From contig CABQHM010000081.1 in NCBI GenBank assembly GCA_902464015.1, forward strand, positions 1 through 11,595: 11,595 nucleotides of DNA, given 5' to 3'. Shown here in pieces: positions 1 through 5,364 of the stretch. The notes below the pieces were generated by a model. The model was given only the letters and a program-made list of their open reading frames with translations. It was not told where the DNA came from and searched no databases. Source of the DNA: an uncultured Coriobacteriales bacterium (lineage in GTDB: Bacteria; Actinomycetota; Coriobacteriia; Coriobacteriales; UMGS124). The translations under genes and the position numbers were made by a program. Position 1 is the stretch's first letter; every line of letters begins with the position of its first letter.

Positions 1-288
1 GACGTGGGCATTGCCATGGGCGCCATGGGCTCCGACGCCGCCATCGAGGCCGCCGACGTGGTGCTTATGGACGACAAGCCCTCCAACATCGCCCGCGCCA
101 TTCGCCTGGCCAAGAAGACGATGGGCATCGTGTGGCAGAACATCGTGTTCGCCCTGGCAGTGAAGCTTGTCATCCTCGTGTTGGCTGCGCTCGCCATCGC
201 CAACATGTGGCTTGCCGTGTTCGGCGACGTGGGCGTGGCCATCATCGCGATTCTCAATGCGATGCGAGCAATGAAGGCACCGAAGTAG
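1..288 (+). CDS. C-terminal end of a Zn/Cd-type heavy-metal P-type ATPase (ZntA/CadA-like), partial at 5' end
   Basis: The reading frame is open from base 1 and ends in TAG at 286-288, giving the last 95 residues. The visible part starts inside the hinge motif of the ATP-hydrolysis domain (DVGIAMGAMGSDAAIEAADV), where P1B ATPases have GDGxNDxPAL just upstream. Two hydrophobic helices and a short basic tail follow. In the last two helices, Lys55 (AVKLVILVL) and Asp76 (VFGDVGVAII) of the visible part match the Lys and Asp that bind the ion in P1B-2 (Zn2+/Cd2+/Pb2+) pumps. The protein would export divalent soft metal ions across the cytoplasmic membrane using ATP. Family assignment is firm; metal specificity is inferred from those two residues. 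The phosphorylation site and any N-terminal metal-binding domain lie outside the window. A structured repeat begins 14 bases after the stop. Confidence 0.93.
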   Translation, partial: DVGIAMGAMGSDAAIEAADVVLMDDKPSNIARAIRLAKKTMGIVWQNIVFALAVKLVILVLAALAIANMWLAVFGDVGVAIIAILNAMRAMKAPK

Positions 289-302
289 AGGGGCTCCCGG
301 AC

Positions 303-385
303 GCCTTGAGGCGGATTCCCACGCTGCAGTCCTCACCGCACAGACCGCGGCTGCGGATTTGCAGCTTAGGGAACCGCCTCAAGGC
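303..385 (+). repeat. Complete copy 1 of the 3'-region hairpin element, behind the ATPase gene
   Basis: The outer arms are GCCTTGAGGCGG-A-TTCCC (303-320) and 369-385. They pair perfectly over 12+5 bp with A315 bulged. The 48-base interior holds GCTGC/GCAGC, AGTCC/GGATT and an inner CCGC/GCGG hairpin with a 7-base loop (ACAGACC). AC and TTA sit inside the outer stem. The same plan, with different but still complementary stems, occurs at five other loci in the window. It begins 14 bases after the ATPase stop, in sense orientation, so it should be transcribed into that mRNA's 3' region. Function unknown. Confidence 0.85.
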
Positions 386-668
386 TGCGCACTCTGCTCC
401 AAGGATGCCGTTTAGGGGCAAAACCAACTAATGGTTGCGGATTCGCGGCTTAGGAGACCGCCCCCGAGCTGCGCACTCTGCTCCAGGGGGTACCGTTTAA
501 AGCTTAAAACCAACTGGCGGGTGCGGATTCGCGGGTTGGGGGACGGTGTCTGAGTTGCGTGCTCTGCTCCAGTGGGTGCCGTTGGGGGCTAAAACCATCT
601 GACGGCTGCAGATTCGCGGCTTAGGAGACCGTCCCCGAGTAGCGCGCTGCTCCGGGGGTGGCGGTGAG
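351..668 (+). repeat. Tandem array of 3'-half hairpin elements, about four units of 84-86 bp
   Basis: Units start near 351, 435, 521 and 606, each opening with a variant of TGCGGATTCGCGG. Each continues through the 3' outer arm, a tail containing CTCTGCTCC and, in the first three, AAAACC. The first unit is the 3' part of the complete element at 303-385. The next three have no 5' arm of their own and decay progressively; the last loses part of the tail. This array fills nearly all of the 436-base gap between the ATPase and hydrolase genes, and I see no ORF with coding signs there. The period and decay point to tandem duplication rather than independent insertions. Confidence 0.85.
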
Positions 669-682
669 GTGGGGGTTGCGGG

Positions 683-720
683 TATGATGCTCTGAGCACA
701 TGCTGAATTGCGAGGAGGAG
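683..720 (+). promoter_or_regulatory. Possible -10 box and ribosome binding site of the cell-wall hydrolase gene
   Basis: TATGAT at 683-688 is a good -10 match, but no convincing -35 box lies 16-18 bases upstream, where degenerate repeat sequence ends. GAGGAGGAG at 712-720 is a strong ribosome binding site that selects the GTG start at 725. The promoter call is weak; the ribosome binding site is strong. Confidence 0.45.
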
Positions 721-724
721 CCGC

Positions 725-2593
725 GTGACCCGTCAAGCACACTGGAAGAGGCAGCATAGGCACAACGTTGTTTTGGCATCGCTCGCGCTGAGCGCATTGA
801 TGAGCGCGACACCCGCGTTTGCGCTGGCAGATGAGCAGTTGGATGCAAACTCCCCTGTCATCGACTGTTTTGAATACCAGGCGGACAGCAACTACGGCGC
901 CGCTCCCCTCCCCAGATTTGGCGAGATGCAGGCAGTGATTGACGACGAGGCCAATGCGCCCTCAAGTGAGGGCGATGTCCCAGGTAGCTCCTACAGCACG
1001 CATAACGGCTCCGCAGATAACACGGAGGGCAATAACACCGGGCAAGACGGCGCCCCAAGCGACTCGAATGCAGACACCAACAATGCAGGGCAAATCGAAG
1101 CTTCGAACGGCACAAACGTAAGCCAGGGCAACGCGGGACTAGATGGCACCCCGAGCGGCGCAGGCGCGAACAACGGCGACACCGGGCAAAACACCATTTC
1201 TGGCAGCTCAAACGCAAAACAAGACAGCGCTTCAAGCAGCTCGGATGCAGGCCAAAGCAATACCTCGGGCGCAGGATCGAGCAACGGCACCACTCAAGGC
1301 AACGTTGAAGGCGGTGTCGGCACAGACCAAGGCAACGACACTCAGGGCGATGCCGCGAACGGTGCGGACGAAAACCAGGGTGTCGCCTCAAGCAGCGATG
1401 GCGCCGATCAGAACGGCGCTACAAGCGGTGCAAGCGCGGACCAAAACAGCTGCCCTGATGGTGCTGGCAGCAAGGCTGATGAGCAGGAAAGCACCGGCGG
1501 CTCGGTTGATGGGTCGACGAGTGACACCGATACGTCCAGCACGGGAACCGATGCCTCCCAGGGAGAGACAGCCGACAAGGGCGACAACCCGCAGCCTGGG
1601 ACTCCCGAACCCGATACGCCTGGCACGGGGACTGATGCCTCTCAGGGAGGGGCAACCGACATAGGCGACGGCTCGCAGCCTGAGGCTCCCTCGCCCGGCC
1701 AACCCGGCTCGGACCCCTCGACCCAGGAGCCGGCCGTGCTTACCGGCTGGCAGAACATTGGCGGCTATCGCTATTACTACGACAACGACGGCAAATCCCT
1801 CACCGGCTTGCAGACCATCGAAGACAAGACGTACCTGTTCAACGAAAAAGGCCAGCTCGGATATGGTTTCCTGTACCTGGGCAACAACGTTGTCTCGTAC
1901 TTTGACCCCATTACCGGCAGCCAGCTCACAGGAAAGCAGTTCATCCGCGGCTCCTGGCGCAACATCGACGAGCAGACGGGTCTCAACTGCGGCCTCACCG
2001 AGGTCCCGGAATCCGGCAAGACCAACACGTATTACTACGACAACTACGACGGCGGCCTGCACACCGGTCAGCAGTACGTCAACAACTCGTGGCATTTCTT
2101 CGACGAGGACACGGGGCGCATGTACACCCGCGACGAGGAAGTGCGACGCATCGTGCAGTTTGCCCTGGCTGAGCTGGGCGGCAGCGAGTCAACGGCATTC
2201 GGCTACCTCAAGGAGGTGAAGGCCGACGGCGGAACGTACTGCGGGTATGGCCCCTGCATGGCCACGGTGCGCCACATCTTCAAGGCCGCTGGCATGAGCG
2301 GATTTCTCGCAGACGGCTTCGTCGACAGCTGGCCGCACAAGTACCTCGACCTCATGATTGAAAAGGGCCAGCACGACATGACTCCCCGCGTTGGCTCGGT
2401 CGCCTTCTTCCGCTGGGAAAACTCCTTCGCCAACCAAATTGGTGTCTCTGCCGACCATGCTGAGATAGTCGTGGAGGTGGGCGACGGCTGGTACAAGACC
2501 GTGGGCGCCATCGCAGGCGGCATCAAAGAAAGCATCTACTACACCGCCGGTGCCTACAACATCGGCTTCGGCGTGCCAGCCTTTCATCGGTAG
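725..2593 (+). CDS. Secreted cell-wall hydrolase: signal peptide, long Ser/Gly/Asn linker, cell-wall-binding repeats, C-terminal CHAP-like cysteine peptidase/amidase domain
   Basis: 622 residues. The GTG start is chosen because GAGGAG lies just upstream and it gives a proper signal peptide: a basic start (WKRQHRH), a hydrophobic core (residues 15-28), and likely cleavage after AFA (31-33). Residues about 78-335 are low-complexity Ser/Gly/Asn/Asp/Thr/Gln, then Pro-rich, with no predicted fold. Residues about 340-466 hold roughly five aromatic/Gly repeats of the choline/glucan-binding type (TGWQNIGGYRYYYDNDG is typical), which should hold the protein on the cell surface. The C-terminal domain has a probable nucleophile Cys511 (GPCMATVRHIF) and His578 (ADHAEIVVEV) preceded by GSVAFFRW, the usual order in CHAP-like amidases; Cys506 is a less likely nucleophile. 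It probably cleaves peptidoglycan cross-links or stem peptides during wall remodelling. The exact bond is unknown. Convergent with the flavoprotein gene at 3012. Confidence 0.82.
   Translation: MTRQAHWKRQHRHNVVLASLALSALMSATPAFALADEQLDANSPVIDCFEYQADSNYGAAPLPRFGEMQAVIDDEANAPSSEGDVPGSSYSTHNGSADNTEGNNTGQDGAPSDSNADTNNAGQIEASNGTNVSQGNAGLDGTPSGAGANNGDTGQNTISGSSNAKQDSASSSSDAGQSNTSGAGSSNGTTQGNVEGGVGTDQGNDTQGDAANGADENQGVASSSDGADQNGATSGASADQNSCPDGAGSKADEQESTGGSVDGSTSDTDTSSTGTDASQGETADKGDNPQPGTPEPDTPGTGTDASQGGATDIGDGSQPEAPSPGQPGSDPSTQEPAVLTGWQNIGGYRYYYDNDGKSLTGLQTIEDKTYLFNEKGQLGYGFLYLGNNVVSYFDPITGSQLTGKQFIRGSWRNIDEQTGLNCGLTEVPESGKTNTYYYDNYDGGLHTGQQYVNNSWHFFDEDTGRMYTRDEEVRRIVQFALAELGGSESTAFGYLKEVKADGGTYCGYGPCMATVRHIFKAAGMSGFLADGFVDSWPHKYLDLMIEKGQHDMTPRVGSVAFFRWENSFANQIGVSADHAEIVVEVGDGWYKTVGAIAGGIKESIYYTAGAYNIGFGVPAFHR
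1541..1708 (+). repeat. Two 28-codon direct repeats in the hydrolase linker
   Basis: Residues 273-300 and 301-328 both begin TGTDASQG and continue with a similar Asp/Gly/Pro-rich pattern. The underlying DNA repeats with a period of 84 bp. This is a simple in-frame duplication that lengthens the linker, and copy number may vary between strains. The first 20 bases of each unit are highly similar; later parts have diverged. Confidence 0.75.
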
Positions 2594-2605
2594 ACACGGG
2601 GCCGG

Positions 2606-2665
2606 GTTCTTCCCGGACGCCTTGAGGTGGATTCCCACGCTGCTGGTCCTCGCAGGGACACCAGG
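2606..2665 (+). repeat. 5'-half copy of the hairpin element, without its 3' arm
   Basis: The arm GCCTTGAGGTGG-A-TTCCC starts at 2619, 25 bases after the hydrolase stop. The conserved interior start (ACGCTGCTGGTCCTCGCAGG) follows, and then the sequence changes. There is no matching 3' arm nearby. The arm sequence is almost that of the complete copy at 303, not that of the complete copy just downstream. The leader TTCTTCCCGGACG is repeated 65 bases further on, so this is a tandem partial duplication. Confidence 0.75.
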
Positions 2666-2683
2666 GCCGAGTTCTTCCCGGAC

Positions 2684-2767
2684 GCTCGGGGGTGGATCTC
2701 CACGCCGCTGGTCCTCGCCGCAAAGGGCGCGGCTGCGGATTCGCGGCTTAGGAGACCGCCCCCGAGC
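2684..2767 (+). repeat. Complete copy 2 of the 3'-region hairpin element, behind the hydrolase gene
   Basis: The arms GCTCGGGGGTGG-A-TCTCC (2684-2701) and 2751-2767 pair over 12+5 bp, including one T-G wobble, with A2696 bulged. The interior has GCCGC/GCGGC, GGTCC/GGATT and an inner GCCGC/GCGGC hairpin with loop AAAGGGC. A tail hairpin follows, GCTCCA (2778-2783) with TGGAGC (2794-2799). Sense with the hydrolase gene. Confidence 0.87.
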
Positions 2768-2818
2768 TGCGCACTCTGCTCCAAGGTGTCATATGGAGCT
2801 TAAAACCCGCACGACAAC

Positions 2819-2860
2819 GAGGGCCGCCCTTCTCCCAACATCGGGAAAAGGGCGGCCCTC
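2819..2860. terminator. GC-rich hairpin between convergent genes, probable bidirectional terminator
   Basis: GAGGGCCGCCCTT (2819-2831) and AAGGGCGGCCCTC (2848-2860) pair over 13 bp, extended inward by TCCC/GGGA around a short loop. It lies between the hydrolase (+) and flavoprotein (-) genes and outside both sets of 3' elements. The downstream T-tract is poor on both strands (ACTCTTGT on +), so termination strength is uncertain. A near copy lies at 9311-9352 in the other convergent gap. Confidence 0.7.
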
Positions 2861-2917
2861 GACTCTTGTAAATCTGGTTTTAAAGCTGAAAAACCGCACA
2901 CGGCTGAGATTACGTCA

Positions 2918-2998
2918 GCCGGCGGTTCGCCTAAGCTGCAAATCCGCAGCAGGGCGCACTTTGCCCTGTGAGGACTGCAGCGTGGCGAATCCGCCGGC
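2918..2998 (-). repeat. Complete copy 3 of the 3'-region hairpin element, behind the FMN-domain flavoprotein gene
   Basis: Read on the - strand, the arms are GCCGGCGG-A-TTCGCC (2998-2984) and GGCGAACCGCCGGC (2931-2918), pairing over 8+6 bp with one bulged A. The interior has GCTGC/GCAGC, AGTCC/GGATT and an inner CAGGGC/GCCCTG hairpin with loop AAAGTGC. It starts 13 bases after the flavoprotein stop, in sense. Its tail differs from the + strand copies: GGCTGA/TCAGCC makes a small hairpin at 2902-2920. Confidence 0.87.
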
Positions 2999-3011
2999 GG
3001 CCGGGACGAAT

Positions 3012-5108
3012 CTAAGCCTGTGCGCCTGCGAGCGCCTCGGTGACGGCCGTGAAGATGGCCTTGGAGGTCACGCTGGCACCGGAGACGGCCTCGACGCCGT
3101 CAACGCCGTTGGCCTCGACGATCTTGGCGGGAAGCTGCTCGATGGCCTTGGAGCCGATGCCTGCGGTCTCGGCGTTCTCGCCGACCTCGACGTTCGTGAT
3201 CTTGCCGCCCTCGACGGTCACCGTGACGTCGAACGTACCGCCAATGCCCTTGCCGGTGCCCGTGTAGGTGCCGTCGGCAAGCTCGCCAGTGCCGGCTGCG
3301 GCGGGAGCCTCCTGCGCGGGAGCCTCCTCAACAACCTCCGCCTTCTCGGCGGGGACAACCTCGGCCACGAGGTCGCTCGTACCGGCGATAATCTGGCCGA
3401 GCAGGTAACCCCAGGTCAGGGCACGGCCATTGGAGTTGCCGGCCATGTTGATGGGATAGTCAACAGCATACAGGTCGCCCGAAGCGTTACCGGTGGCATA
3501 GAGGCCCTCGATGGGCTTGCGGTTGGTGTCGAGCACCTGCAGGCGGCGGTTAATGTCAAGGCCGCCGACGATGGCAAGCAGGGCTACACCGACCTTGCAG
3601 GCGTAGAACGGGGGCTCGGTGACGGGGAACAGGAAGTCAGCCTGCTTGTGGAAGTCTTCGTCAACGCCGTTCTCAACCAGCGTGTTGTAACGCTCGACGG
3701 AAGCCTTCATGGTGTCGGCGTCGATGCCGATGAGCTCGGCGAGCTCCTCAAGGGTGTCGGCCTTGTAGGCGCTGTCATTGTCAGCCTGAATGGCCGCATC
3801 AACGATGGCGGTGACGTCCTCGGGCTTGAAGGGGTCGCCCACCTCGCCGCCCATGGAGTCCCAGAACATGCCGCCGCCCACGCCGTTCTCAAGCGTCTTA
3901 ACGTTCTGCTCGCCGTAATTGGCGTCCATGATGGCCCAAGCGATGTGGTCGGTCTGACGCATGACGTTCATCGACTTGCCCTGAACCCAGGTGCCCTCGT
4001 TGCAGAAACGCTCGCCCTCGAGGTTGAGGAACATGAACGCACCGTGGAACATGCAGCCGGCCTGGGGATGGAGCATGAGCGGGAAGGGACCGTCCTGCAT
4101 GCCGGCACCGACCCACAGGCCCATCTTGTGGCCGTCGCCGGTGGAGTAGCCGGCAGGGCCGTTCTGGTTCTCGAGGCAACCGTGGACGATAGGCTCGCAG
4201 TAGTAGTCCACCATTTCCTCGTCCATGTCGATGCCGCCGGTAGCAAGCACGACTGCCTTGGTGCCCTCGTAGTACACGTTGTTGCCGTCGGCATCGGTGG
4301 CGATGACGCCGGTAATGCGACCGGACTCGTCCTTCACGAGCTGCTGGGCGCAGGTGTAGAAGTCATAGGTCGCGCACACGCCGTTGTGCTTGTCAGCATC
4401 CTGGGAGTCGACATACAGCACGGCGGTGGGCAGGAAGTAGCCCGTCTCCTCGGGGAAGGTCACCGAGTCGTCCACCTTGTGGAACTGGTGATACGAGAAG
4501 CTCTCGGGAATGATGGCATTGGGCGCATAGGCGCGGAACGAGTCGGGCTCGACGCCGTACTCTGCAGCCTTGTCGATGAACCAGTCGCCAGCCTCGCCGG
4601 ACTTGTTGAACCACAGGGAGACGAGGGACTCCTTCACGCGGCTTGCGCAGGTGCGGATCCAGCGGTGCTGGGCCTCCTCGATGTTGACCGTGAGGTCCTG
4701 GCCGATCTTCTCGCCATAGGCCTTGGTGAACTTGGTGTTGCACAGGCCCATGCCGCCGCCACGGCCCTGAACGGTGCCGAGCTTCTCGATGACAATGACG
4801 TTGAGACCGTTGTCAACGCAGGAGCTGGCGGCAGCGCAGCCGGAGTTGCCGGCACCGATGACGATGACGTCGGCGGTCTTGGTAGAAGCGCAGCTAGCGG
4901 GGTCGATAGGCTCGGGGGCAGTCATGAAGGAAGGCACGGCCTTCTCATAAGCAGGGCCTGCAGTGTTGACGCCGCCAGCCTCGGTGGGGGCAGCATACTT
5001 CATGTCCTCATCGGAACCCGTGCCACCAGCAAACGCAGTAGCAGCAGAACCAGCAGCCAGAGCGGCAACGCCAGCACCAGCAAGGAAAGAACGACGAGAG
5101 AGGGTCAT
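3012..5108 (-). CDS. Tat-exported FAD flavoprotein reductase with C-terminal FMN-binding domain
   Basis: 698 residues. The ATG at 5108 is preceded on the - strand by AAAGGA, 8 bases upstream. Residues 1-27 form a Tat signal (SRRSFLAG plus a hydrophobic Ala-rich stretch). The FAD-binding Rossmann start is at 81-90 (VIVIGAGNSG), and the closing FAD motif (YATGNASGDLYAVDYPINMA, then GNSNGRALTWG) lies near residues 540-570. An Ala/Glu/Pro linker leads to an FMN-binding domain (about 606-698) with SGASVTS at 676-682, where this family attaches FMN covalently to Ser/Thr. The fold is that of fumarate/urocanate reductase-like enzymes, which reduce organic acceptors in anaerobic respiration outside the membrane. 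By eye, the Arg and His residues that bind dicarboxylate in fumarate reductases are missing, so the substrate is unknown. It lies downstream of a second flavoprotein on the same strand and may be co-transcribed with it. Confidence 0.88.
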   Translation of the reverse strand: MTLSRRSFLAGAGVAALAAGSAATAFAGGTGSDEDMKYAAPTEAGGVNTAGPAYEKAVPSFMTAPEPIDPASCASTKTADVIVIGAGNSGCAAASSCVDNGLNVIVIEKLGTVQGRGGGMGLCNTKFTKAYGEKIGQDLTVNIEEAQHRWIRTCASRVKESLVSLWFNKSGEAGDWFIDKAAEYGVEPDSFRAYAPNAIIPESFSYHQFHKVDDSVTFPEETGYFLPTAVLYVDSQDADKHNGVCATYDFYTCAQQLVKDESGRITGVIATDADGNNVYYEGTKAVVLATGGIDMDEEMVDYYCEPIVHGCLENQNGPAGYSTGDGHKMGLWVGAGMQDGPFPLMLHPQAGCMFHGAFMFLNLEGERFCNEGTWVQGKSMNVMRQTDHIAWAIMDANYGEQNVKTLENGVGGGMFWDSMGGEVGDPFKPEDVTAIVDAAIQADNDSAYKADTLEELAELIGIDADTMKASVERYNTLVENGVDEDFHKQADFLFPVTEPPFYACKVGVALLAIVGGLDINRRLQVLDTNRKPIEGLYATGNASGDLYAVDYPINMAGNSNGRALTWGYLLGQIIAGTSDLVAEVVPAEKAEVVEEAPAQEAPAAAGTGELADGTYTGTGKGIGGTFDVTVTVEGGKITNVEVGENAETAGIGSKAIEQLPAKIVEANGVDGVEAVSGASVTSKAIFTAVTEALAGAQA

Positions 5109-5139
5109 ATTTCAAATCCTTTCATCTCATAGGCTCGCC

Positions 5140-5182
5140 GGGGACCACCTGCAAATGCCGCAGCTGGCCCCGGTCAGTCCCC
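5140..5182 (-). promoter_or_regulatory. Hairpin in the leader of the FMN-domain flavoprotein gene
   Basis: On the - strand, GGGGAC (5182-5177) pairs with GTCCCC (5145-5140), and an inner CTGC-GGCATTT-GCAG hairpin lies inside. It ends about 17 bases upstream of the ribosome binding site (5122-5117). The inner part resembles the 3' half of the repeated element (CTGCGGATTTGCAG), so it could be a decayed copy or a leader structure that affects translation. No function is shown. Confidence 0.45.
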
Positions 5183-5257
5183 AAGGTTTTAAAAGCAATA
5201 ACCGACTGTCTTCGCGGGGGTTGAGGACCCCGGGTGCTACCAGCCGGAATAACGCCA

Positions 5258-5337
5258 GCCTGAGGGTTTCCCTAAGCTGCGAATCCGCAGCCGCGCTTTT
5301 TGCGACGAGGACCAGCAGCGTGGGAAATCCCTCAGGC
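5258..5337 (-). repeat. Complete copy 4 of the 3'-region hairpin element, between the two flavoprotein genes
   Basis: On the - strand, the arms GCCTGAGGG-A-TTTCCC (5337-5322) and GGGAAACCCTCAGGC (5272-5258) pair over 9+6 bp with one bulged A. The interior has GCTGC/GCAGC, GGTCC/GGATT and an inner GTCGC/GCGGC hairpin with loop AAAAAGC. It starts 27 bases after the upstream flavoprotein stop, in sense. This is the only copy between two same-strand genes. If they are co-transcribed, it sits inside the mRNA and could set different levels for the two reductases. Confidence 0.86.
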
Positions 5338-5364
5338 GAGCGAGCAAAACAACCCATCAGCTGC

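Noticed and set aside
303..385. Integron attC site
   Set aside because: Position behind genes, imperfect palindrome and an extrahelical base recall attC. But attC keeps the outer core sites (GTTRRRY) and varies inside, whereas here the interior is conserved and the outer stem varies. No integrase is seen and genes lie on both strands.
351..668. CRISPR-like array
   Set aside because: The units are 84-86 bp with similarity along their whole length, not short exact repeats with unrelated spacers. They decay along the array and there are no cas genes.
2684..2767. Classical REP or insertion-sequence end
   Set aside because: REP stems are short with conserved sequence. Here the outer stems differ between loci, there are no visible target-site duplications, and no transposase is in the window. 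A distant relation to non-autonomous mobile repeats cannot be excluded.
2684..2767. Simple intrinsic terminator
   Set aside because: No T-tract follows the 3' arm in any of the six copies. In the two convergent gaps, a separate GC-rich terminator-like hairpin lies further downstream.
2550..5132. 860-codon open frame on the + strand
   Set aside because: It lies antisense to the well-supported flavoprotein gene (3012-5108) and runs through the repeat elements and terminator. Its translation is Leu/Gly/Val/Asp-rich without domain motifs, as expected from the reverse of a high-GC gene.
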